Positions 1 through 11,159 are shown, numbered from the stretch's first letter. The stretch: 20,347 nt of DNA from Chromera velia (GCA_018398765.1 JAHBMJ010004776.1:57951-78297); one strand, 5' to 3'. A program made the numbers and translations. Notes: generated by a model from the sequence alone, not told the origin.

Positions 1-41
1 CCCCCCCTCCCCCACCCGTCTCTTTCTGTGTGTGCGCGCAG

Positions 42-142
42 GTTGGTTTCTCTATTATGAAGGAAACGGTTACTGTCAAATCCCAAAACAAAAGGTGGTC
101 CGTCTCCGCATGAAGCCTAGAAGTCTGTTGACGCTGGGATAG
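42..142 (+). CDS. possible 3'-terminal exon of an unidentified gene (partial)
   Basis: A pyrimidine-rich stretch at 1-38 ends in a CAG at 39-41 that looks like a splice acceptor. Read from base 44 (phase 2) the sequence is open for 32 codons, starts WFLYYEGNGYC, and ends at TAG 140-142. Read from base 42 it is open for 23 codons and ends at TGA 111-113. The phase-2 peptide has a varied, protein-like composition, but it is too short to name and the rest of the gene lies outside the window. If real, this gene converges with the Argonaute gene on the opposite strand. The call is weak and could be chance. Confidence 0.25.
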
Positions 143-1418
143 TGGAAGGCAGGCTTCTGTTGTGCAAATTCGGGTGTGATTCATGCACCGACCATTTGGT
201 CGCTTCATAGGTGCGGCACCTGGTCCATGCAGCCATCTACAGAGAGAGACAGAAAGGGCAAGGAGTGAGAGGGGGCGTCGATGAGAGTGAGAGAAAGAGA
301 GAAACCCACAGACAAACGGAGAAGAAGAGGGAGCCTCGTAGAAAGAGAGAGAAAACAAAATCTGTATGTGAGAGCAATTACGGAAGAGAGATGGATCTGG
401 TTGCCAAGAGGCCTACACATGATATTTCTTCGGTTCAATAAGAAATGTCTCGAATGGTTTCTTTGTTTTTGCACGATTTTCGCTTTCTCAAACTCTCAGA
501 AGAACCTTTTTCAATGGTAGAAGATCAAAATAAAATCAGAAAGGGGACGAAGAAATGATGCGCCCGCGTGCTCACGTACACATGTACATACACACACATA
601 CATATATACACATACACACACACACACATACACACACACGCATACGCACTCCATTGCTGGCATTGCATGATTCTTCCTAGTTCCATTGATTCTTGTATCA
701 TTTCCTTGTTTCTTACTAGGTTTCTTACTCATTTTCTCATCCCCAGCCTGGCTATCTTTCTCTTTCTCTCCCCCCCCCCATTGGAAAAGATATCTGACAA
801 CTTGAAGCTCATCGATGTATTTTTCAACCTTTTCACAACGGGCGATATTTGAAATACGGTCCTTTCCTTTGTTCCAACGCTCTGGAGCCTCTGGGTAGAA
901 ATGACGAGCCCTCAGATTTGCCTGCCGAAGACATGCACACAAGCCTAGGGATACGCAGCGCACAACATGCAATTTCTATTGGGACAGCGGCCCCCTCATG
1001 AGGACAACCGCGTCATGCAAGTGTTGTTGCCTCTTTCATGATTCAATCTCGAACATCGACTGGACGGGACACCCTTTCGTCCATTCATTGTCGAAGCATC
1101 TCAGCAATTCATACACGAATCCTTGCTTAGTCGAACACAAACCCCGCGCTGTGGAATTTTCGGCTTTCACGATACACGAAGAAAAAAGAGTCCCCAAAAC
1201 GCGCAGATCAAACATTTGCGTCTACCATCAATTCAAGAGAAGTGCAATGGAATCTGTCTGCGTGTTCAAGTTGAACACCCCTGTTCCTTTCCGTGAGCAA
1301 AACACTCAAGAGACCCGACGCAAGCGGCTCAACTGGAGGGTCTCGACTAGAAAGCTATTTAAATGAAGGCCGAACTTAACGATGCAGCCAGCCTATCTGG
1401 ATCCCTGAGTGTGGTCAG
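143..1418. other. gene-poor interval with simple repeats
   Basis: No convincing gene is seen. The interval holds a purine-rich GAGA/GAAA stretch at about 240-360, a CA/TA-alternating microsatellite at about 581-645 and a pyrimidine-rich stretch near 745-780. Open frames here, including a 122-codon plus-strand frame at 998-1366, have no recognisable domain and no neighbouring splice logic. The part next to 1418 should contain the 3' untranslated region of the minus-strand Argonaute gene. Confidence 0.6.
581..645. repeat. CA/CATA microsatellite
   Basis: Alternating CA with TA interruptions. Both strands give spurious low-complexity open frames across it. Confidence 0.9.
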
Positions 1419-2026
1419 TCAGATGAAGAAGATGCGTCCCCAAGAGAGGCTCTCTGCCTCTTTCTCACTCGCAGGCCTGTTCAGAGGAATGGACCACATA
1501 AGGCTTTCGTTGGCTGCCTTCTCTACGGCCTCTCTGAGTGCCCTCTCTCTGTCTGCATACTCCAGTCTGCCCATTTTGGTCTCTGGGTTTCTCTGTGTGC
1601 TGGCAAGACCTGCCTGCTGCTGCTTCCACTGATGCTTCAACTCCCACAGGTGCTTCACGGCGTGTTCCGCCAGCACGTCTGCGTAGAAGGCAGGCACAGG
1701 GTAGGAGATCGACCTCGTGGTCCTCTGGGATAGGTGGCAGAGGTGGTAGGCGAACAGCTTCACGGTGTCGATCTCCTGCACGCATCATCTTAGAGAAAAA
1801 AAACAACGACAGGAGGTATACATAGAAATGCAGGCCAGGGAGTGATATCAGATCTTGTGCATCGATTGCCTGCACATCGTCTAGCTCGTGAGACCCGGGA
1901 TGAAGGATGGATGCATGCATGGACGCTATTGACGAATAGGAAACAATCAAGTTCAATCGGCAACTCTCACGATCTTCTGCCTTCCCCTTGAATGTAGCAT
2001 CCCCACCCACCACCTCCCACCCCACA

Positions 2027-2077
<51 letters not shown>

Positions 2078-2103
2078 ACACATACACATACACACACATA
2101 CAT

Positions 2104-2151
<48 letters not shown>

Positions 2152-5100
2152 GCATAGGCATCAGGAGGAGATAACACACGAAACAAGTGAACCAACCTCC
2201 ATGATCTTTGCATCCTCCCGAATGATGTAAAGAGTGGGGTGCGAGGTCCCGATCAGTCCCTTGTGGGAGCACAGCCAGAATGACTTGACGCCCTGAGGGA
2301 GCATCAAATTCTTAACCGGACCCTCGAGAACCTGCAGGCAGGCATTGATTCGTAAATAAATCATTCGCTCATTTGATCATCCCTCCATGCACTCAATCAT
2401 TCATCCAGTCAGTACTCTTTCACTTACTCACACATCTATCCATCAATTTTTTCATTCATTCATTCATTCATTCATTCATTCACTCATTCACTCATTCACT
2501 CACTCATTCATTCATTCATTCATTCATTCAGTCAGTCAGTCAGTCAGTCAGTCAGTCAGTCAGTCTGACTCAGTCAGTCAGTTATCAAGCCAGGCGAAAG
2601 CCAGCAAGCAAGCCAGACAGCCAGAACCGAGGGTGAGTCGAACAACCAACGGCACAGGAGATAATTCAGGAGTTATCGAAGCCCGCAGAAAAAGAATAAC
2701 TCAGACATAAAGACCCAAAGATATGTCTCTGCATTCACTTTCTCTCTGATTCCATCCACGCAGGCAGGCAGGAATGAAGGCAGGCAGGCAGACGAGCATG
2801 ACATTGCCGACTGACCGTGCCCGGAGGAGGGTTGTGTATTTGTTGATCGACCACACTGAAGGGCCTCACGTTGTCTGCATTGTACACGACAGGGAACCGT
2901 GTGTTCATCGGAGGGCGCCTCCCTCCTCTAGCAGCCGCCTTGGCAGCCGGGTTCCATCTGATGCTCTCCGACCTAACACTGCCCCCCTCTCCCTCTGTCC
3001 CCCCTGCGAATGGGGGGGGGGTCCCTCCTCGTCCTCCTCCAGCTCCTCTGTTGCTAGGGGGACGGCAGTAAACGCCCGCACGTTATGGCGTTTCTGCACC
3101 ACCACAACTGTCAACTTCACACCGTCACGGTACTTCTCCCCCAAAGACTGTGATTCTTCCTCCGTTTTTTGTTCCCTTTTGGCCTTATTCTTGCCAAACT
3201 TGTAATACCAATCTCGCACCTGAATGGACGCAACGAGTGAGCAGACAAAATTAAGTCATTTCTTTCACGATGAAAATGTGCAAAAGGCTTGGGATAGAAT
3301 AAGTGCCTTTTGGCGAACAAAGTGCTTTAAAATGTCACTCCCGTGTGCACACAAAGTATCAGGAAAGATGCACTTCCGTCAACTGAATTTGAAATGAATC
3401 CATCCGCATGCTTGAGGGCGCACTCGAGATAAAACGTAGTCTTGCCTTGAGGCCTCGCTAAATCGGTAACACCCGTCCTTTTCAACTTGCCCATCAACCC
3501 TGCTCTTTCACGTCTTATGAAGCTTTCTGCGTTCTCTCTCACAGCCTTCTTTCATAATTTATATGACACCCCTGTGTGCAGAAACTTGAATCAATTAGTG
3601 ATGAAAAGTGAACAATGACCTCCCACCGACCTGTTTGATCTCCTCGTCTACTACCCTCTTCACCTCTTCATCCGAAACCCCGTCCCTGAAGATCACCAGG
3701 TGCAGAGGAGGGTTGGCCTTCTGTCTTCTCTCCACGTTCCACAGGCGCCTGTTCTTCAGACAGACGTCCAGCATCTCCTTGAAAAGCTTCTTGCCGTCTC
3801 CTCCGATCACCTCCTGAGCCGCCGACTTAGACCCTTTGCCCGCCTGTGCCCTCACACAGTGGGTCCATTGGGACAGTTTCGCATCTACAGAGCAGACCAT
3901 CGAGCATACAGAGGGGTGCATACGGGAGGCCTCCCCCTGAGGAGTGGGGTGAATGACGTCCACCCCGATGATTGCCACGTCCTGGTCCTTGTTCCTGAAG
4001 ATGGCCTCGATAGTCTTCAAACCCTCCGACGTCGAAGTGTCCATCATCCAGTTCGTTCCTCCCAGACGGTTGCTCACCTGGAGGCAGGGGGGCAGGCAGG
4101 CAGGCAGGCAGAGAGGCCGAGAAATCAGATGAGAAGTCTTTGTTGTTTTTCTATGACAACAGGCAACGAGCAGAGACATGTCACTTTGACCCCGTGTACC
4201 AACGTACAGGCAAAGAGGAAAGAAAGTCTGCAGGGATTTGAAATGCAGAGTTGCAGCAATGAAAGACTTCAATGCACCGCTAAGCAAGCAGGTGAAAGTT
4301 CATGGATTCCCGAACGACGCAAGTGGGGAGGGGATAGTCAAATTCATCATGCATGCATGAACGCTGAATTCACCCCACATATTGAATTTGCACTTTTCTT
4401 TTTCATCTCCCCGGGAAGTGAGGGGAAGTGAAGATCTCTTCTATCGATCCACAACCCCTCAACTGACCTTCAGTGCGATGTTAAAAGCGTACTGCACGGA
4501 GATCTGCCCGTTCCTGTCGAGCCTCAGGGCCTTGTCGGCTACCTGCAGGGCGTAAAACGAGGGGATGGGTGGATGGATGGAGGGAAGGAGGCGAGTGAGG
4601 TCTGAAAGAGGGAGAGGGGCAGAGGGACAAATAGAGAAACGAGGGGCAGTGGGAGAAGGAAAAGAAACCACAGAGGCAATCGCAAGTTCTTGAGACAAGC
4701 TGCCAAAATGCCAATCTCGCAGTGGAACAAAAAACAAAGCACAGAACCAAAGACAGAAGAGTGAAAGGCGAAATGGGGTCCATCGCATTTGCAAGGCAGG
4801 ATCGAAGAGTGTGCAATCACAAACAGACTCGCGGCTTGCTTCTTCGGGTTCTAACCATGCAGGTGTTTTGAATGCGTGAGTCCAGCACTCCTTTGATGAC
4901 TGCCCACGGCTGTTCGTGGTCGCCTGGCAAGAGCACAAATGCGTAGTCGGGAGGGTCCTTTTTCTGTACGCAGTCATTTAATTGTGTTTATCTCATTCAA
5001 TCCAGTCTTGTTCGAGCACGCACGTTTGCTTACATTAGATGGAAAGAGATGGAGATGCGAAAAATGGAACTCGCAGTGAGAGAGAAAGAGAAAGAAAGAA

Positions 5101-6215
5101 AGAACAAAGGAAAAAAACAGAAAGAAAGAAAGAAAGAAAGAAAGAAAGGATAGAAAGAAAGAAAGAAAGAAAGAAACAAGGAAAGAAAGAAGGAAAGAAA
5201 GAACGAAAGAAAAAAAAAAAAAGAGAGGGAGAGAGAGACAGGAGAATTTCAACCAGTTTTAGACACAGGCGTGACTGCATGCATGCGACAACATGCACTG
5301 ATTAACTGACATACATTCTGCTTCAGCTGGTTGAGTTCCCTCTCGAAGGTGTTCAGAAGTTCCCGCTCCCTCTCTTTCATGTATGCCACCCACTGCTGCT
5401 CCTGCTCAGGATTCTCAAAAACTTCAGACTCACCCCTTCGGCCGCTGTGCTGACCGCCTCCCCTCCCCCCCCTTCCCCTCCTCGGCCCTCCTCTTCCTTC
5501 CCTGCCGCCCCTTCCCCTCCCCCTCTCCCCCCCAGGGCCCATCGGTGGTCTTGGAGGTCTGAAGAGAAAGTCGAGCAGGAAGGTTGGAGCAGCCTCTAGC
5601 CTCACCCCGTACTCTCTCAAGAGGGCAGCTCCCAGAGCCTCAAAGAACATTCTCATCGGTCTCGTCCGGTCACTGCATTGCTTAGGAGTCTCCGGTTCCC
5701 CCCCCACCCCCCTCCAGTCCCTCCCTATGAAATTGAACACACAGAACTTGAGGGGTTTCTGGGTGAACTCCAACGGAGGTCTCTGGTAGGATCCCTTGTG
5801 TATCATGTTCCACTATGCGTCGTCTCCGGTGGGGGCCGCCTTCTCCCTCCCTCCTAAGGACATCAGGAGAGTTGCCACAGGGAGTCGGGTGGCAGGTACT
5901 CTGACCATGTTTTTCTTGACAGACAGACCGAAGTGGGAGAGGACAGGGTTTCCAGAGCAGTACAGGCGATTGACCGTCTGGAGAATCTGCTGGCGTCTTT
6001 CCTGCACCGCAAATACAGAAGTGCTGTTCGTTTTTCCGTTTTTTCTTCTTTTCTTCCCAACGAAAGAAAAAACATTCAACAAGTGAGCGTCTTAGGAAAA
6101 CACACGGAAGATCAGAGAAAGGGAAATTTAAAGAAACCAAGGATGCCTGAACGTTTCCACACTGTTGCAAGCAGCATATAACACATGCATGCACGCATAC
6201 ATGTATGAAGGGAGA

Positions 6216-6259
<44 letters not shown>

Positions 6260-7779
6260 CTAGCTCCAACCTGCATGACTGGACCCACCTCCGGTTTCAT
6301 CAGGCCTGCAGTCTTCAGTCCTCCGTTCTCCTCGTCGAACGCTGGTCTCTTGGGGCACTGGAAGGGTTCGATCAGGCAGCAGCAGAGGGGGATTATGAGG
6401 GAGAGCTTTCCTGTCATCTCCACCAGGGGCTCCCCTGGAAGAATCTCCGGAATCTGCTGCTCTGGAAATTTGGGTCGGACGACCTCGTTCCAATACTCCA
6501 TCACGTTAGTCTCTTGGTAGCTTCCCTCTGTCGGCCCCTATCTTTGGAAGGTGTAGTCTGCCGCCCTCTTCGATACGTGGAGCTTGAAGAATGTCTGCTC
6601 GGCTCTGCAAAGAGACAAAAGACAAACGGAAAGGAAATCAACGAAAAAAAGGGTACGCATCACCAAAGCGCGAAAAGGGGAGAGAAAAAAACGAGCTTTC
6701 GATCAAAAAATTCCTCTGCGAATGGTCCCTCCTTTTCACTCCCTGCGGATGCTGCTACCGCTGTCTGACTTTCATGACTCTTCTATGAGAGGTCATCTGA
6801 GACAAGTGAGAAATGCAGGAGGAAACGAACATCCCTAAACAATTAGAGAGAGCAGATATCCAGAACCAAGACCCCCCTTCCTTCCTTCCTTCCTTCCTGC
6901 CTTCGTTCTTTTCTTTCTTCGTTCCATAGAGTTTTCAACTTCCCCATCAACCACCATGCATGCACAAAAAGCAGCTGAGCTGTCTGACCTCTGTCCTTTC
7001 CCCCTGATCTTCAGTCCCTTCACTTCAGAAACTCTGCTCAGTCTGTCCTCCTCTTCCTCAGTCATTCCCTCCAAATCAAAATTCCCTTCAGAGTCAGGCT
7101 GTCCCCTCTTTGCCCTCTCCCGCCTCAGAAGACACTCAAAAAATTCACGTGCAGTCTGCCCAGGCCTATACGCTAGGCCCACACAGGAATTCAGGCACAA
7201 GCTGAGGTCGGGTTTCTTCGTGGGGTCTCTGTCTCCCGTCAGTCCGATGCCCATCTTGAAGCCTCTCCACCCCACTGTCCCGTATCTCTCCACCCTCTGT
7301 CCCTCTATCTCCAGGGGGAACGTCGCGTCTTCCGCGTTCTGGAAGAACACCCTGCCCCTCCTCGTACACACAACAGGAGCACGAAGATCCTCCACTTGTC
7401 TCTGGTTGAAAGTCGTTGCACCCTGAAGGATGATGTTCAGCGCAAACAGCACTGCCTGCTTGGTCTCAGGAGGACACGAGGGGTCATATACGTCATGGAC
7501 TTAGAGTCTAAAATTTGGAGGAGGGACGGGGATGATTGAGAACCGCATCCCGTGCGCTGCATCTGCATCGATCACCTCCACTTTGTTTCTCATGGAAATT
7601 AAGGTCTCCTCCCCGTTCCACCCCACAAGGAGGTCTGCATTTCCCGTCTCCCTCAGACCCGTCTTCAGAGTCTGTCTCCTTTGGCTCTTTATTGCGTTTC
7701 GGTCCGTGAAGACCACTTCATACCTGAACAGCACCAGGGAATCCTCGGTAGGCTTGACTCGGAAGTAATTGATATCCAT
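1419..7779 (-). CDS. AGO: Argonaute protein (N-PAZ-MID-PIWI), nine exons, with in-frame stop codons
   Basis: Small-RNA-guided silencing protein. Inferred exons: 7779-6989, 6604-6271, 6001-5315, 4963-4856, 4542-4468, 4077-3631, 3219-2816, 2331-2197 and 1775-1419, all with GT-AG borders, giving about 1,112 residues against the usual 800-1,000. The N region starts MDINYFRVKP. PAZ/L2 shows KGLKI, AADYTF and VMEYW. MID has WNMIHKGSY, WAVIK and ALKVSNRLGG, keeping most basic residues of the 5'-phosphate pocket. PIWI has GVDVIHP (about D705), AAQEV (E754), FRDGVSD (D797), VVVVQKRH, FWLCSHKGLIGTS and YPVPAFYAD (D1027). The fourth catalytic position is thus Asp, as in plant AGO2/3, rather than His. 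An RGG-like insert sits inside MID. Oddities: in-frame TAA at 7503-7501, TAG at 6540-6538 and 5815-5813, and a one-base frame slip around the G run at 3012-3021. The true stop is TGA at 1421-1419. The start is the first ATG after an upstream in-frame TAG (7830-7828), so the N-terminus is uncertain. It may be a young pseudogene. Confidence 0.92.
2028..2147. repeat. compound CA / GA microsatellite in an Argonaute intron
   Basis: About 43 CA units with a few TA and GA interruptions (2028-2114) run directly into about 17 GA units (2113-2147). All of it lies inside the last intron (2196-1776). On the sense strand it reads as CT followed by TG. Confidence 0.97.
2449..2583. repeat. CATT then CAGT tetranucleotide arrays in an Argonaute intron
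   Basis: About 17 CATT/CACT units (to about 2530) change abruptly into about 13 CAGT units, inside the intron 2815-2332. GGCA units follow at 2757-2793 near the donor. Confidence 0.95.
5081..5235. repeat. AAAG-rich purine tract in an Argonaute intron
   Basis: Imperfect GAAA/AAAG units about 150 bp long with an A run and GAGA at the end, inside the intron 5314-4964. The sense strand carries the pyrimidine version. Confidence 0.95.
5432..5545 (-). other. Arg/Gly-rich (RGG-type) insert within the Argonaute MID domain
   Basis: About 35-38 residues composed almost wholly of Gly and Arg with a few Pro, including GGERGRGRGG and GRGGRGGG. They lie in the third coding exon between LDFLFRPPRPPMGP and a charged helix rich in Glu, Arg and Gln (ending about 5318) that leads into KKDPPDYAFVLLPG. 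RGG boxes are known at the N-termini of several protist Argonautes, where they bind RNA or are arginine-methylated. Here the tract sits inside MID, next to the guide 5'-end pocket. On the plus strand it reads as C-rich triplets, so expansion by slippage is plausible. Confidence 0.8.
6213..6257. repeat. GA microsatellite in an Argonaute intron
   Basis: About 20 GA units close to the donor side of the intron 6270-6002. The sense strand reads CT. Confidence 0.95.
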
Positions 7780-8039
7780 CTCTTGCTGCTCCCACGTTGA
7801 GGAGTCGTGAGGGTCTGGCCCCTGTCTCTAGTGAGACGACATCCTGCAGACGGAAGGAGACACAGGAGAAAGAAAGAGAGAATGTGTAGCAGCTCTAATC
7901 TAATACTAAATGCAAAGGGACCATCACCTTCAGCCTCATCTCTGATAACATCAGAATGGTCAACCACGGTCAACCCCCCATGCACTTTCTGAAAAGTACG
8001 ATGGAGACAAGGTCACAGCACATTAGAGGAAGAGCGCTA

Positions 8040-8497
8040 GCAGGCCGGGGCCGGATGCATATCTATGTAGGGGCGCGGCCCGCCTCCCGAGCGCAGGGCG
8101 CCGCCCGGCGCAGCGCGCGCTCGATGGCCCCATATAAACCTCAATCAGTGCTAGAAATGAGGCTAGAAATGAATGATAATGAATCGAATAATGAAAAATC
8201 GATTCTAGCTTAGGTTTTAATTTTAAAGCTGTAAAACTTAGAATTTCAATTAGGTTTAATTAAGTTTTGACTAGACCCCGATTCTGGTTGTTGAAACACA
8301 TTTTCATTTTAACACATTTCGTTTGAATGAATTTAATTGGTTTTTTCATTTTTAAACACATCCAGGTTAAATTATAGTTTGAGAGTATTTGGGAGATAAA
8401 TCCTTAGACTAATTACTCAGCCACACCATACATTTAGTTAATTGAAATCCATTCGTGATAATCGATGTGATTTCTAGTGATTTCAGTATAAAAGATA
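8040..8497. other. GC-rich patch then AT-rich block, left half of an interrupted older sequence
   Basis: From about 8040 to 8132 the sequence is very GC-rich with many GGCC/GCGC words. It then changes to about 360 bp of strongly AT-rich DNA. No gene is seen. The composition is unlike the neighbouring genes. The AT-rich part is cut at 8502 by the LTR element and continues at 14676, so it was one block before the insertion. It could be an older transposon remnant. No terminal repeats were found to prove that. Confidence 0.5.
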
Positions 8498-8502
8498 TCA
8501 AT
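8498..8502. repeat. target site duplication, left copy
   Basis: TCAAT directly precedes the left LTR and matches the five bases after the right LTR. The rebuilt target contains two GATATC palindromes separated by AAT. Confidence 0.9.
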
Positions 8503-8787
8503 TGTAAGCAGAATACGGGGCTTAGAACTCTCAACGCTAACGATGTGCATTCAGAGTTCATAGACTATAAGAGTTTGACCTAGAGAGGTTCGTATATTGT
8601 TCCTTCGATCAAGCTAGTCCAACGATCGTTAGCGATCGTTAGCTAATTCGAATGCATGCAGATCGATGTCACTTTATTCAGTCCTGTGCCAACTTGAAGC
8701 CACACTTATTGAAGTCCGCACGCGTATCGCCGTGGCGCCGCCGGCCTCGCAGCTCGTCGCGTACTCGCCGCTTGTAGCCGGCCTACA
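8503..8787 (-). repeat. 3' LTR of the chromovirus
   Basis: A 285-bp direct repeat of 14380-14675, with TG...CA ends within TGTA/TACA. It contains a tandem of the palindrome ACGATCGT, a TGCATGCA motif and a GC-rich end. Confidence 0.97.
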
Positions 8788-9103
8788 CCTGTCCGCTGCT
8801 TCGAAACCGACGTCCACGCTCGGTTCCAGTACCTGCATACATCCATAACTAATCGACCTCGTGGCATTGATTGATAACATGCACCTGCACACTTCATCGA
8901 ACCATAAATGAACGAAGCAAGTGAGAATGCAGAGTCCGATACCCACACTACCACCCTGCATCTATGCATAATGCAAGATAGATTTGCTTTCTTCCTTGAA
9001 TCACTTACCAGAGAATTTCATCTTCCTAAAACTCACACACACGCATTCCACTCCACAAACCTCTTAGTTCTGCCCATACTGATTTCACCTCTCTACTTCT
9101 TAA

Positions 9104-9544
9104 TTACCACCTACACCTGCCCGTTGCTTGCTTCTCTTTCTCCTGCTGTCTCTTCTTTTCTTTGAAGGCATGCAATGCCTCCTTTGCATGTGTCAGGTTG
9201 ACAGCAGGCTCCCATGATGCATTCTCTTTACTTTCTCCTTCCCACCACACCAGGTAGTACGCCTGTTTGTCTATCTTTCTGTGGTCAAGAATCTCTTTTA
9301 CTTCATACTCAATCTCTTCTGATGTAGGCAACCGAACAGCAGGCAGAGGATCATCCTTCCTTCTCTCATACTTCTTCAGGTATGATACATTAATCACATT
9401 GTAACCCTTCATTCCTGCAGGGAATATAAGCTTATACGCGTTGCTCCCTACGTTTCTCTCTACCTCGAATGGTCCATAAAATACAGGCTCAAGCTTCCCG
9501 CTTGGCTTCCTGCTTCCCTTAAAATATGCATTGCGTACAAGCAA
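9104..9544 (-). pseudogene. chromovirus integrase C-terminus with chromodomain (fossil)
   Basis: The integrase tail (KLEPVFYGPFEVERNVGSNAY) is followed by a chromodomain: YEVKEILDHRK, YYLVWWEG, ASWEPAVNL. In chromoviruses this domain directs integration to chromatin marked by histone methylation. Part of a broken element. Confidence 0.92.
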
Positions 9545-9589
9545 AAAATCCCCTGAAGCAAATGAAACCTCTTGTCTGTGTGGATCTAC

Positions 9590-10591
9590 TTATCGAGCTG
9601 CTCGTTCTCTTGCTTGCTCAAGTCTCTCCTTTGCTCTCATGATTTCTGCCTCTCTGCCATCTGCAAAGTCTGCTGCTGGCAGACAGAATGACTTAGAACG
9701 CACAGAGACAGAAGGCAGGCGAATCGGGTCACGTCCATACAGAAAGCGAAAAGGAGACATGCCTGTGGCTGGATGCACCGAATCACAATATGCAAACTGA
9801 CAAGAACACAACCACTTCGGCCAGTCCGTTTGATGCTCGTTCATGAAACAACGCAACATCTGTTCGATGGTCTGGTTGTTTGTCTCTGTCTGTCCATCTG
9901 ACTGTGGGTGTCCTCTTGTTCTCATATTCAATTTTGTGCCCCACAGCCGAGCGAGTTCTTTCTAAAATGCAGAGAGAAAACGAGGATCACGGTCACTGAC
10001 CACTGATTGGGGCATCCCATGCTCGCAGACAATCTTCTTAAAGACCACCTCGGCTGTCCTTTCTGCAGTAATCTCTTGTGAGACTGCAGTAAAGAAAGGA
10101 GTTTTGGAGAGGCGATCAACCACAGAGAGGATTCTATCTACCTCTTCTCCTTTAAACACCACCCTCGGGAGTCCAAATACAAAATCAAGAGAAATAGACT
10201 GAAAAGAACATTCAGGAATAGACAAAGGTTGGAGCAATCCATACTGCTTCTCAGTTGGCCTCTTTGCTCTTTGACAGGCATCACACTTTCTGACGTACTG
10301 AACAGCCGATGCGTACATATGTGGCCAATAGAAACTCCCTGCCAGTTTTAAATATGTTTTCTCTACCCCCAAATGCCCCCCTGCGGCCGTATCATAATGT
10401 TCATAGATGAGGTTTCTTTGTAATCTCTCTGTCGGGATGGCCAGTCTGTCATTGAAATAAAGCAGTCCGTCTTCTATCTGAAACCTCGGAAGAATCAGCC
10501 GCAAATGTCGAGGACCAGACACCTCTTTCTTAGGGTTTTTGTCAGGGTCTTCAATTTGGAGCCTTGCTTCAAGCACTTCCTTCACCTCCAT
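9590..10591 (-). pseudogene. chromovirus integrase region (fossil)
   Basis: Shows the HHCC zinc-binding part (HYDTAAGGHLGVEKTY...CDACQRAKRP) and the catalytic core (SISLDFVFGLP, VVDRLSKTPFF, HPQSDGQTETNNQTIEQMLR). Part of a broken element. Confidence 0.92.
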
Positions 10592-10649
10592 CCAGAATTT
10601 CTCTTCTTCATATCCTTTCCTTATCCTTTCCAGTAATTCCTCATCCGGC

Positions 10650-11100
10650 TACACTCTTGATTCCATTTGCAATAATTGATACACTTCTTTTCTTTCTTTA
10701 TCTTTTTCTTCTTTCTCAGCGTTTACCCCAGGGCACCTGCTCAGCGCATCTGCCACGCGATTCCGAGCACCAGGCACGTACCTTGGAGTGATCCCGATCT
10801 TGTCGAACATGCTGATAAATCTACGCATACGTGGAGACATTAAGGTACGGTCAGCGGACATATTCATATATTTAAGAGACTTATAATCTGACCACACCTT
10901 AGTTGTGTGACTAACGTATGGCCTCCATGATTTGACTGCAAACACACAGGAAAGAAATTCTTTATCTCTGATCGGATACTTGAGCTCTGCCTGTGTCATT
11001 CTACGTGATGCAAATGCATACAGACAGAGCCAGCCGATCTTAGGATCTTCCTGCATGAGTGCGGCAGCGAGCGTTTCTGTCGATTCGCATGCATCCACAA
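10650..11100 (-). pseudogene. chromovirus RNase H region (fossil)
   Basis: Matches the RNase H-like domain that follows Ty3/gypsy reverse transcriptase: DACESTETLAAALMQ, FASRRMTQAELKYPIRDKE, VWSDYKSLKYM, PGARNRVADALSR. Part of a broken element. Confidence 0.9.
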
Positions 11101-11159
11101 AAATTTTGAAGGGACACGCAAGGTCAGGAATGTAGAGTTCGACAGTATTCTTTACTGCT

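Noticed and set aside
998-1366. 122-codon plus-strand open frame
   Set aside because: No domain, no targeting signal and no splice context. It lies in what should be the 3' flank of the Argonaute gene.
2872-3205. Plus-strand open frames over the Argonaute PIWI insert
   Set aside because: Antisense to an exon with unmistakable QKRH-type Argonaute sequence. Their composition follows from the GC-rich insert.
6538-6579. A 39-bp GT...AG mini-intron that would remove one in-frame TAG from the Argonaute
   Set aside because: It would delete the conserved VSKRAADYTF segment of PAZ, and all other introns here are at least 269 bp.
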